Below are positions 37,202 to 45,906 of a stretch of 64,000 nucleotides of DNA, one piece after another (the stretch's first letter is position 1; each line of letters opens with the position of its first letter). The translations under genes were made by a program, and so were the position numbers. Origin of the DNA: CAKKQX01 sp963734595 (GTDB lineage: Bacteria; Pseudomonadota; Gammaproteobacteria; Burkholderiales; SG8-41); assembly GCA_963734595.1 (NCBI GenBank), contig CAVTHV010000014.1, positions 62,001 to 126,000 of the forward strand, given 5' to 3'. Below the pieces are notes generated by a model, which saw only the letters and a program-made list of their open reading frames with translations, ran no database searches and was not told where the DNA came from.

Positions 37202-38968
37202 TCAGGCGTTGATCCGGTCGAGCTGTTTGCGCAGTTTTTCGGGGTCGCTCAGGCGCAGCATTTTCTGCGCCAGCGGCCTGATCTCTTCGAGGTTCGACTT
37301 GAGGAGACGCTGCTTGACGTCCGAGCAGGTGCGCGGAATGCATCGAGAACTGGCGCAGGCCCAGGCCCAGCAGCAGGCGGGTCAGGCTGACGTCCCCGGC
37401 CATCTCGCCGCACAGCGCGACCGGGCATGTCGGCACGGCCTGCGGTCTTGATGATGCCGCGAGCAGCGAGAGTACCGCCGGATGCAGCGGATCGTAGAGA
37501 TGCGCGACCGCTTCGTCGGTGCGGTCGATCGCCAGCGTGTACTGGATCAGGTCGTTGGTGCCGATCGAAAGAAAATCGAGCCGCTTGGTGAACAGGCTGA
37601 GCGCCAGCGCCGCGGCCGGGATCTCGATCATGCCGCCGACCTGGATGCCGCGGTCGTACGGAATGCCTTCGTCATCCAGGCTGCTTTTCGCGTGCGCGAG
37701 CAGCTGCAGCGTCTGGTCGGTCTCGCTGGCGTTCATCAGCATCGGGATCAGGATGTTGATCTTGCCGTAGTGCGAGGCGCGCAGCATCGCCCGCAACTGC
37801 ACCAGGAAACGCTGCGGCTCGGTCAGGCACAGCCGGATCGCGCGCAGGCCCAGTGCGGGATTGGTGGTGATGCGCTGCGCGTCCGCCGGTCTGCTTGTCG
37901 GCACCCAGATCGTAGGTGCGGATGGTGACCGGCATCCCGTTCATTTCCTGCGCCACCTTGCGGTAGGCCTCGAACTGCTCGTCTTCGTCCGGCAGGTCGT
38001 TGCGGTTCAGAAATAGGAATTCGCTGCGGAACAGCCCGATGCCGGTCGCGCCGTTCTCCCGCGACCTCCACGACGTCGCCCGGCAGTTCGATATTGGCGT
38101 GCAGTTCCACCGTCACGCCGTCGAGCGTCGCTGGCGCGGGTGCCCCTGAGGCGCTTCAGTTTCTGGCGTTCGATGTCGAACTGGTGCTGGCGCAGCTTGT
38201 ACTCGGCAAGCGACCTGCTGGTCGGGGTCGACGATCACCACGCCCTGGGTGCCGTCGACGATCAGCAATTCGTTCTCGCGGATCAGCTGGCGCGCATGGT
38301 GCAGCGCGACGATCGACGGTATGTTGAGGCTGCGCGCGACGATCGCGGTGTGCGACGTGGTGCCGCCGAGGTCGGTGATGAAGCTCGCAAACTGGTGCTG
38401 CTTGAACTGCACGACGTCGGCCGGGGAGAGATCGTGCGCGACCAGGATCAGGTCGTGCTCGGCCTCGGCCTCGGACTGCGGCGGCGGAATGTATCCGGGC
38501 TGGCCGAGAGCGCTTTCAGCATGCGCTCGACGACCTGGATCACGTCGGCCTTGCGTTCCCGCAGGTAGCACGTTCTCGATGCTGTCGAATTGGGCGAGCA
38601 GTGCATCCATCTGCACCTTGAGCGCCCACTCGGCGTTGCATTGCTCGTCTTCGATGATCTTGCGCGGCACGACCGACAGCGTCGAATCGTTGAGAATCAT
38701 CAGGTGAAGGTTGATGAAGGCGGCGAATTCGGCGGGCGCCGTGGCCGGGACGCTGCGCATGCAGCTCCTCCAGATCGGTGCGCACGGTGCGCACGGCGGT
38801 GTCGAAACGCGCGGATTCGTCGGCAACCTGGGCGGGCGGCACGGCATGGCGTTCGACCTCGAGCGTGGCATGCGACACCAGGTGCGCGTGCCCGATGGCA
38901 ATGCCGCCCGAGACGCCGATGCCGTGGATGGTGAAGCTCGTCATGGATGCCGCGCTATCGATTTTCAT
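37202..38968 (-). CDS. ptsI: PTS enzyme I, broken by at least six frameshifts
   Basis: PEP-protein phosphotransferase that phosphorylates HPr. Pieces across frames match the family: FTIHGIGVSGGIAIGHAHLV, PAEFAAFINLHLMILND, the phospho-histidine in DLGGTTSHTAIVARSLNIPS, DFLSIGTNDLIQYTLAIDRT, CGEMAGDVSLTRLLLGLGL and the end KLRKQLDRINA. Start could be 38968 or 38944. This is the most damaged gene of the window, yet all motifs remain, which favours sequence error over decay. Part of EIIA-HPr-EI. Confidence 0.88.
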
Positions 38969-39098
38969 TCCCCGTTACTGCAAGCCCGGCATAACGCAAG
39001 CCTGCGGCAAAAGATATGGACACAGGACGCAAGACCCGGCGCAGACGCGGCTGCAACGGCAGCCGGGAAGACCCGGGCCCCGAATCCGTGATCCTGTG

Positions 39099-39368
39099 TT
39101 ATTCGCCTTCGCCGAAACGGTCGGCGATCAACGCCTGCAACGCCTGCATCGCCTGCTCTTCGTCGTGGCCGTCGGTCTCGACGACCAGTCTGGAGCCTTT
39201 GGCGGCAGCCAGCATCATGACGCCCATGATGCTCTTGGCGTTGACCCTCCTGCCATTGTGGCTCACCCAGACGTCGCTCTTGAACTGGCCGGCGACCTGC
39301 GTGAGTTTGGCCGAAGCCCGGGCGTGCAGCCCGAGCTTGTTTACGATCTCAACTTCCTGTTGCAGCAT
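39099..39368 (-). CDS. ptsH: Phosphocarrier protein HPr
   Basis: An 89-residue HPr. The phosphorylated histidine is in NKLGLHARASAKL and the conserved serine is in AKSIMGVMML. It relays phosphate from enzyme I to the EIIA domain encoded next to it. Start at 39368 (MLQQEVEIVNK) is chosen over 39380; it overlaps the EIIA gene. Without a sugar permease nearby the relay is probably regulatory. Confidence 0.95.
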   Translation of the reverse strand: MLQQEVEIVNKLGLHARASAKLTQVAGQFKSDVWVSHNGRRVNAKSIMGVMMLAAAKGSRLVVETDGHDEEQAMQALQALIADRFGEGE

Positions 39369-39765
39369 TGTGAACGGCAAGCGAAGGAATCCGCACCACT
39401 CCTTCGCAGCCGCCGCTCACCGCCTTGGTGATGATGGTCTGCAGAGGCCTGTCGCGATAGGTCAGCGCGCGGACCAGCATCGGCAGATTGACGCCGGCCA
39501 CGCCCTCGATCTTGCCGGGAATCAGCAGCTTGGCGGCGATGTTGGAGGGGGAGCCGCCATACATGTCCGACAGAATCAGGACGCCGTCGCCGTCGTCGAG
39601 TTCCTTGATCAGGGCGCGCGCCTGGGGCAGCAGCAGCAACGGGTCGTCCTGGGCGGTGACGCCGAGTTGCTTGAGACGCGGCGGGCGCTTGTTAAGCACG
39701 TGGCTGGCGCTGTGAATCAGGCTTTCGCCGAGCGTGCCATGCGCGATGATGAGAATGCCGATCAT
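39349..39765 (-). CDS. PTS EIIA component, mannose family
   Basis: A 138-residue EIIA-Man domain. The phosphorylated histidine is in GILIIAHGTLGESLIHSASH, and LSDMYGGSPSNIAAKLL is typical. Betaproteobacteria often carry only this EIIA with HPr and EI, and no EIIB/EIIC; the output is thought to be regulatory. It is followed by ptsH with a 20-base overlap and preceded by gshB. Confidence 0.92.
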   Translation of the reverse strand: MIGILIIAHGTLGESLIHSASHVLNKRPPRLKQLGVTAQDDPLLLLPQARALIKELDDGDGVLILSDMYGGSPSNIAAKLLIPGKIEGVAGVNLPMLVRALTYRDRPLQTIITKAVSGGCEGVVRIPSLAVHNAATGS

Positions 39766-39857
39766 GGTCAGGGTTGTTCAACTATGTAATTAATATGCAA
39801 TATTCTACTCTATTGCGCTGCACCAGGCATCCCGCGCCAGGCTTCACGGAACCGGCG

Positions 39858-40797
39858 CTAAACGGCCTTTTCCAGCGCGTCGAGCAGCATGCCGGCGACG
39901 TTGAAACCGGTCTGCTCGGTGATTTCCTGGAAGCAGGTGGGGCTGGTGACGTTGACTTCGGTCAGGTAGTCGCCGATCACGTCGAGGCCGACCAGCAGCA
40001 GCCCCTGGGCGTGAAGCCCCGGACCGAGCGCCGCAGCGATTTCCCGCTCCCGCGGCGTCAGCTCGCGTGCGATACCGGTGCCGCCGGCGGCAAGGTTGCC
40101 GCGGGTCTCGCCCTGCTTGGGAATGCGCGCGAGCGAATACGGCACGGCTGCGCCCCCGATCAGCAGCACCCGTTTGTCGCCGTCGCGGATCTCGGGAATG
40201 AAGCGCTGCGCCATGATCGTGCGGCGGCCGTAGTGCGTGAGCATTTCGATGATGACATTGACGTTGTGATCTTCACGGTGAACGCGGAAAACCGAGGCGC
40301 CGCCCATGCCGTCGAGCGGCTTCAGGATGATGTCGTTGTGCTCGGCGAGAAATTCATGGATGAGTTTTTCCTGGCGGGTCACCAGGGACGGCGCGGTAAA
40401 GCGGGGAAAACGCGCAATCGCCATTTTCTCGTTGTGATCGCGGATCGCGCGCGGCCGGTTGAATACGCGGGCGCCTTGCGCCTCCGCCAGCTCCAGCAGA
40501 TAAGTGCTGTAGACGTATTCCATGTCGAACGGCGGGTCCTTGCGCATGAGCACGGCGTCAAACTGCTGCAAGGGGCGTCTCTGCGGCATTCCCGGTCCGG
40601 TACCACGTTTCCTTATCGCCGGTCAGATGCAGCCGGCATGCGTTGCCGGAGACCACGCCGGCGCGCCACAGCAGGTCCTCCTGCTGCATCACGTAAAGTT
40701 CGTGGCCGCGCGCGGCGGCCTCGCGCATGATGGCGAAGGTGGTGTCTTTGTAGATTTTGAAGCTGTCGAGCGGGTCGACGATGAACGCGAGTTTCAT
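39858..40797 (-). CDS. gshB: Glutathione synthetase, one +1 shift
   Basis: ATP-grasp enzyme that adds glycine to gamma-glutamylcysteine. N-terminus KLAFIVDPLDSFKIYKDTTF, then FDAVLMRKDPPFDMEY, ILKPLDGMGGASVFRV (nucleotide loop), DKRVLLIGGAAVPYSLARIP and NVTSPTCFQEI. The frame breaks near 40590; removing one A gives RTGMPQRRPLQQFDAV. gshA, commonly next to gshB, is not seen here. It precedes the PTS genes on the same strand. Confidence 0.94.
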
Positions 40798-40969
40798 GCT
40801 GTCAACGGGTTGCGGCCGACGCTGTCGCGGCTTCGATGGCACGCAGCGCCTCGGGGCGTGGTTTCCTCATAAGGCCGATATTGTAGCTGTTTTGAAAGGC
40901 CGGCATTCTGGGTGGCGGTTCCGGGGAACGCCGGGCCGGCAGGCCCCGGGACTCATGATGCCCAAGTAC

Positions 40970-41001
40970 AAAAAAGGGCGGGCGCGTTGCCGCGCCCGCC
41001 C
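40970..41001 (-). terminator. Intrinsic terminator of the porin-glnK-amtB operon
   Basis: On the minus strand GGGCGGGCGCG and CGCGCCCGCCC form a perfect 11-bp GC stem with a GCAA tetraloop, followed by six T. It starts 21 bases after the amtB stop. Confidence 0.9.
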
Positions 41002-41021
41002 CTTGCGAGGGAAAGTCCTGA

Positions 41022-42527
41022 TTAGTGGTTGTAGGCCTTTTCGCCGTGATCGGCGAGATCGAGACCGACTTCCTGATCTTCATCGCTGGAGCGGATTCCG
41101 ATCGTGAACTTCAGGATCAGCAGGATCACGAAGGCCACGGTACCGGACCAGACCAGCGTGGTGCCGATGTCCCACAACTGCGCAATGATCTGCGCACCGG
41201 CGTCAAAATCGCCGACCTTGTTGGCGACATAGTCCCATACGCCCGTGCCGCCCAGGGCCGGATTGACGAAGATGCCGGTGCCGATCGAACCGACGATGCC
41301 GCCGACGCAGTGCACGCCGAAGGTGTCGAGCGCATCGTCGTAGCCCAGCATCGACTTCACCTTGGTTACGGCGAAGAAGCAGATCACCGCGGCCGCGGCG
41401 CAGACGATCAGCGCGCCCATCGGTCCGACGTAGCCGGCTGCCGGTGTAATCGCAACCAGACCCGCAACGATGCCGGAACAGACGCCCAACAGGCTGGGTT
41501 TGCCCTTGACCATCCATTCCGTGAGCATCCAGGTGACGCCGGCGACGGCCGTGCCGAACAGCGTGTTGAAGAAGGCCAGGCCCGCGGCACCGCTCGCTTC
41601 AAGAGCCGAGCCCGCGTTGAATCCGAACCAGCCCATCCACAGCATGCCGGTGCCGATTGCGGTCATCATCAGGCTGTGCGGGGCCATCGAGACCTTGCCC
41701 AGATCCTTCCGCTTGCCCAGCATCAGGGCGCAGACCAGGGCGGCGATACCGGAATTGATGTGGACCACGCTGCCGCCCGCAAAGTCCAGCGCGCCTTTCT
41801 GGAACAGGAAGCCGGCGTGGCTGTTCGCGACTTCGGCGGCCTTGGCGGTGGTGTAGGCATCCGGGCCGTCCCAGTACCACACCATGTGCGCGATCGGGCA
41901 GGTACGAGAACGTGAACCACAGCACGCTGAATATCAGCATCGAGCTGAACTTGAAGCGCTCCGCAAAGGCGCCGGAGATCAGCGCGACGGTGATCGCGGC
42001 AAACGTCAGCTGAAACATCGCGTACACGAAGTCCGGCAGGTACTGGCCCTTGCTGAAGGTCGCCGCGACCGCGGTGGTCGGATCGTCGCCGGCCATGAAC
42101 AGCTTGTCGAGCGAACCGATAAACGGAGCCGCCGGGCGTGAAGGCCGCGCTGTAGCCGTAGATGACCCACAGCACCGCGATCACGCAGAAGATCGCGAAG
42201 CTCTGCATCACCGTCGACAGCGCGTTCTTCTGACGCACCATGCCGGCATAGAACAGCGCCAGGCCCGGAACGGTCATCAGCAGAACGAATGCCGTGGACG
42301 TCATCATCCACGCGACGTCGCCCTTGTTGCAGTCGAAGCCCTTGTCGCCGCATTTGGGGGCGGCGGGTGTTGCGCAGCCGCAGCGGCGGAGCAGCTGCCG
42401 GTGCGGCAGCCGCAGGCGCGCTGGCTGCTTCAGCCGGTTTTTCAGCGGGCTTGTCCTGCGCGTGCGCCGTAAAGCCCGCGAGGCTGAGCGCGCCGAACAG
42501 CGCAATGATGGTAAGTAGTTTCTTCAT
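41022..42527 (-). CDS. amtB: Ammonium transporter, three shifts
   Basis: Trimeric ammonium channel with 11 membrane helices after a signal-like N-terminus and an Ala/Pro-rich stretch. Family segments: TVPGLALFYAGMVRQKNALS, AGGSVVHINSGIAALVCALM, MTAIGTGMLWMGWFGFNAGS and DTFGVHCVGGIVGSIGTGIF with the twin-His positions. Breaks near 42370, 42125 and 41898; at 41898 removing one G gives SYLPIAHMVWYW. Start at 42527 follows GGGAGAACGGC. GlnK, encoded just upstream, gates it. Confidence 0.94.
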
Positions 42528-42537
42528 GCCGTTCTCC

Positions 42538-42876
42538 CTATAACGCATCCGCGCCGGTTTCACCGGTGCGGATGCGGATGACTTGCTCGAGTTCGAAGAC
42601 AAAAATCTTGCCGTCGCCGATCTTGCCGGTGTTGGCCGATTTCTCGATCGCCTCGATCGTCTGCTCGAGCATTTCGCTCTTGATCGCGGCTTCGATTTTG
42701 ACTTTGGGCAGAAAGTCCACCACGTACTCGGCGCCGCGGTAGAGCTCGGTGTGCCCCTTTTGCCGTCCGAATCCCTTGACTTCGGTGACGGTGATGCCGG
42801 TCACGCCGATCGCGGACAGCGCCTCACGTACCTCGTCAAGCTTGAACGGCTTGATGATTGCTGTGACTAGTTTCAT
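42538..42876 (-). CDS. glnK: PII signalling protein GlnK
   Basis: A complete 112-residue PII protein. The uridylylated tyrosine is in the T-loop GHTELYRGAEYVVDFLPKVK, and the B- and C-loop segments are EAIEKSANTGKIGDGKIFVF and RIRTGETGADAL. It senses nitrogen status through 2-oxoglutarate and ATP/ADP and blocks AmtB when nitrogen is plentiful. It lies 10 bases before amtB and after the porin, under a sigma54 promoter. Confidence 0.97.
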   Translation of the reverse strand: MKLVTAIIKPFKLDEVREALSAIGVTGITVTEVKGFGRQKGHTELYRGAEYVVDFLPKVKIEAAIKSEMLEQTIEAIEKSANTGKIGDGKIFVFELEQVIRIRTGETGADAL

Positions 42877-42892
42877 TCGGTTTCCCCGTGAG

Positions 42893-42920
42893 AAAGGGGC
42901 AGGTGGGCCCGCCCCGTGTG
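42893..42920 (-). terminator. Weak hairpin after the porin gene
   Basis: GGGGC and GCCCC around GGGCCCACCT, followed by TTTCTC on the minus strand, lie between the porin stop and glnK. This may partly attenuate transcription into glnK-amtB or simply protect the porin message. Confidence 0.4.
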
Positions 42921-42924
42921 GTCC

Positions 42925-43746
42925 CTAGAAAGTTTTCGACACGAACACGGTAAATTGGTCCCTGCCGATCATGCGATTGTCGGAGCCGTTGGTGTAGAAC
43001 GCCTTCTGCGTGCTATCCATGCTGGTGCCGGTGTAATAGGCGCCGACGGTGAAGTCCTTGGGCAGCGCGTAGCTCAGCCCGATCTTGTAGTCCTCGTAGG
43101 ACGCGATGGAATCGTTGTCGACGCCGGCTACGGCCGAGCCCTCGTATTTCTGCTTGCCGTAATGCAGTATGCCGGTCAGCTTGTCGGTGATGGGATAGTT
43201 GGCGCTGAGGTCCAGATACCAGGTGCCTGAACTGTCCTCCAGGCCGAACGTCTTGTTGCCGATGCTGTAGGAATACTTGGCGCTCAGCCACTTCCACGAC
43301 AACGCGCCGTAGAGTTCCTGCGTGTCGGCCTTGCCGATGCCGGCGGGCTTGGGTGCGGCTGCCGTATCGAAGCTGCCCGGGTAGATGTAGAAGAGCGCGC
43401 CCACGTCATAACCGAAATCGGACTTGCCGAACGTGCCCCTGTAGCCGCCATAGACGTCCCATTCCAGGCTGCCACTGGAGTAGCCGGTTGCGGCTGGCGA
43501 ATCGGTCAGCCACGAGATATTGGAAAGCCAGGTCCCGGCATAAAAACCACTCGAATGGGCGAAGTCAAAGCCGCCCTGGAACGCCGGGTTTTCGTTGGTT
43601 TGCGTGAGGCCACGGAAAATATACTGGCTGTAAATGCCGGCATTGCCGGTCAACGTGTACGGCGGTGGCGGCGCATCTGCTGCGGAAGCCAGGCATGGTG
43701 CAAGCGCGGCAGCGACAAGTCCTGCGATCATCGTTTTCTTAAGCAT
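42925..43746 (-). CDS. TorF/Gcw_chp-family outer-membrane protein
   Basis: A protein of about 273 residues with signal peptide (TMIAGLVAAALAPCLASAAD) and a beta-barrel starting YTLTGNAGIYSQYIFRGLTQ, the signature of the TorF/Gcw_chp group. It ends in aromatic F (FTVFVSKTF). Start at 43746 follows GAAAGGGGTAACC. It often precedes glnK-amtB in betaproteobacteria, which suggests passage of a nitrogen compound across the outer membrane; substrate unproven. Confidence 0.88.
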   Translation of the reverse strand: MLKKTMIAGLVAAALAPCLASAADAPPPPYTLTGNAGIYSQYIFRGLTQTNENPAFQGGFDFAHSSGFYAGTWLSNISWLTDSPAATGYSSGSLEWDVYGGYRGTFGKSDFGYDVGALFYIYPGSFDTAAAPKPAGIGKADTQELYGALSWKWLSAKYSYSIGNKTFGLEDSSGTWYLDLSANYPITDKLTGILHYGKQKYEGSAVAGVDNDSIASYEDYKIGLSYALPKDFTVGAYYTGTSMDSTQKAFYTNGSDNRMIGRDQFTVFVSKTF

Positions 43747-43796
43747 GGTTACCCCTTTCCGTGTTAACAAATTTGCAATATTGCGCAATCACCTAC

Positions 43797-43812
43797 AGCA
43801 CGGACCGTGCCA
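43797..43812 (-). promoter_or_regulatory. Sigma54 promoter of porin-glnK-amtB
   Basis: The minus strand reads TGGCACGGTCCGTGCT. The sigma54 consensus is TGGCACG-N4-TTGCW, so spacing is exact and one base differs. The porin start is 51 bases downstream. A symmetric GGCGC ... GCGCC around GTTTTGA near 43868-43890 could be an NtrC site, but that part is weak. Confidence 0.8.
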
Positions 43813-43976
43813 GGTAAAATAGTGAATAAAAACAACGCGATATAGCTAGTGCGGGTATGCGCGGGCGGACCCGGCGCACTGTTTTGAGGCGCGCCGCAGC
43901 ACGCCCGCACCATCCACGTGCGCAGCGGCCGGGCGGCAGGAATTTGCTAAACTGGCTGCTCTGCTACGGAGTCCGA

Positions 43977-44226
43977 ATGACCATGGATCAAGAAGCTGCT
44001 CGACGAGATCAACGAAAAAATCAGGTCGGTCATGGCGCAAAGCCCGGCCGCAGACCTCGAAAAAAACATGCGCGCGATGCTGGCGGCGATGTTCACCCGC
44101 CTCGATCTGGTGACGCGCGAGGAATTCGACGTCCAGCACCAGGTTCTCCTGCGCACCCGTGAAAAGCTGACCCAGCTCGAAGCCCGGCTCGCCGAGCTTG
44201 AGAAAAGGATGAGGGATGAGGGATGA
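43977..44226 (+). CDS. ubiK: UbiK-type accessory factor (YqiC/BMFP), one +1 shift
   Basis: Small coiled-coil protein that assists ubiquinone biosynthesis proteins. Typical text is KKLLDEINEKIRSVMAQSPA, DLEKNMRAMLAAMFTRLDLV and TREKLTQLEARLAELEKRM. The ATG at 43977 or 43983 joins this frame if one C near 43989 is removed (MDKKLLDEI). The C-terminal MRDEG is encoded by the GATGAGG repeat and the stop codon is inside it. It lies between glnK-amtB and comM, a common betaproteobacterial order. Confidence 0.88.
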
Positions 44227-44236
44227 AGGATGAAGG
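44207..44236 (+). repeat. GATGAGG heptamer array at the end of ubiK
   Basis: AGGATGAGGGATGAGGGATGA followed by AGGATGAAGG; the period is 7. The first two words are translated as RMRDEG and the third supplies the stop codon. Confidence 0.85.
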
Positions 44237-44352
44237 TGGAAGGAACTACCGCGGAGCAAGTTTTCTGCATCCTTGATTCTTTGGTTTGACGGTCGTCGGT
44301 TTCTGGGATTCGGGCGTTAAGTCCTTATTCCCTGAAGAATCTGCCCACGACC

Positions 44353-45855
44353 ATGTCTCTTGCCGTTCTCCATAGCCGTGCCCTGGCGGGCATGGATGCG
44401 CCGCCGGTCACGGTGGAAGTGCACCTTGCCAACGGGCTGCCGAGCTTCACCATCGTCGGCCTGCCGGAAACCGAGGTGAAGGAAGCCAAGGACCGCGTGC
44501 GCGCAGCGCTGCAGAATGCGCGTTTCGAATTTCCGGCGCGCCACATCACGGTCAATCTGGCGCCGGCCGACCTGCCCAAAGAATCGGGGCGCTTCGATCT
44601 GCCGATTGCGCTCGGCATTCTTGCGGCCTCCGGCCAGATTCCGGCGGACAGACTTGACGAGTATGAATTTGCCGGCGAGCTCGCCCTGACCGGGGAACTG
44701 CGGCCGGTGCGCGGCGCGCTGGCGATGACGCTGGGCGCGGCCCGCGAGCGCCGCGGTTTCGTGCTGCCGCAGGACAATGCGCCCGAAGCGGCGCTGGTCG
44801 AGGACGCGACCGTCTATCCGGCGCGCTCGCTGTTGCAGGTGTGCGCCCACTTCGCCGGGCGCGACAGCCTGGTGCGGCACACCGACAAGCCAACGGCGGC
44901 GGCCGATGGTTATCCCGACATGCTCGACGTCAGGGGGCAACTCCATGCGCGCCGCGCACTCGAGATCGCTGCCGCCGGCGGCCACAGCGTGATCATGGTC
45001 GGACCGCCCGGCACCGGCAAGACCATGCTGGCCTCGCGCCTGCCCGGAATCCTGCCGCCGATGACGCAGGACGAGGCGCTCGCTTCCGCCGCCATTCAAT
45101 CGGTGGGCAGCGCCGGTTTCGATGCCGCCAACTGGAAGAAGCGTCCCTACCGTGCGCCGCATCACACCGCTTCCGCGGTCGCGCTGGTCGGCGGCGGCAG
45201 CAATCCGCGGCCCGGGGAAATTTCGATGGCGATGCACGGCGTGCTGTTTCTCGACGAGCTGCCGGAGTTCGACCGCAAGGTGCTCGAAGTGCTGCGCGAG
45301 CCGCTCGAGTCCGGGCGCATCAGCGTCTCGCGCGCCGCGCGCCAGGCGGAGTTTCCGGCGCAGTTTCAGCTGGTCGCCGCGATGAATCCCTGCCCCTGCG
45401 GCTTTCTCGGCCATTACACCGGGCGCTGCCGCTGCACGCCCGACCAGGTGCTCCGCTACCGCAGAAAAATCTCCGGGCCGCTGCTCGACCGCATCGATCT
45501 GCAGATCGAAGTGCCGGCGGTGCCGTCCGAGGATCTGACGCGGACCGGCGGCGGGGAAGGGTCAGGCGTGATTCGCGCGCGGGTGGAGCAAGCGCGCGAG
45601 CGGATGCTGGCGCGCCAGGGGAAGGAAAACGCCCGGCTCGCGACCCGTGAGATCGACCGGTATTGCGGGCCCGATGAGAAAGGCGCGACGCTGCTGAAAC
45701 AGGCGATCGCCAAGCTCGGGCTTTCGGCCCGCGGCTATCATCGCATTCTGAAAGTTGCGCGCACGATCGCCGATCTCGCGGCCGCGGAAACTGTTAACAG
45801 CGCGCACGTCGCGGAGGCGATCCAGTATCGCCGCTTTGATCGCGCCAGCGCCTGA
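44353..45855 (+). CDS. comM: ComM/YifB Mg-chelatase-like AAA+ protein
   Basis: A complete 500-residue ComM-family protein, known as a branch-migration helicase that helps integrate DNA in natural transformation. It has an N-terminal Lon-like domain (VTVEVHLANGLPSFTIVGLP), Walker A VGPPGTGKTMLASRLPGILP, RAPHHTASAVALVGGG, Walker B GVLFLDELPEF, and a zinc-like patch MNPCPCGFLGHYTGRCRC. The gene is intact. It converges on the ferredoxin-domain gene at 45907. Confidence 0.95.
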   Translation: MSLAVLHSRALAGMDAPPVTVEVHLANGLPSFTIVGLPETEVKEAKDRVRAALQNARFEFPARHITVNLAPADLPKESGRFDLPIALGILAASGQIPADRLDEYEFAGELALTGELRPVRGALAMTLGAARERRGFVLPQDNAPEAALVEDATVYPARSLLQVCAHFAGRDSLVRHTDKPTAAADGYPDMLDVRGQLHARRALEIAAAGGHSVIMVGPPGTGKTMLASRLPGILPPMTQDEALASAAIQSVGSAGFDAANWKKRPYRAPHHTASAVALVGGGSNPRPGEISMAMHGVLFLDELPEFDRKVLEVLREPLESGRISVSRAARQAEFPAQFQLVAAMNPCPCGFLGHYTGRCRCTPDQVLRYRRKISGPLLDRIDLQIEVPAVPSEDLTRTGGGEGSGVIRARVEQARERMLARQGKENARLATREIDRYCGPDEKGATLLKQAIAKLGLSARGYHRILKVARTIADLAAAETVNSAHVAEAIQYRRFDRASA

Positions 45856-45906
45856 CGCGGCGCGCGCAGCTTACCCGGACCCGCCCGGGCAATCCACCGG
45901 CAGTGA

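Noticed and set aside
40801..40869. 22-codon minus-strand frame MRKPRPEALRAIEAATASAATR upstream of gshB
   Set aside because: Too short, no family resemblance, and no sign of gshA sequence; left unannotated.
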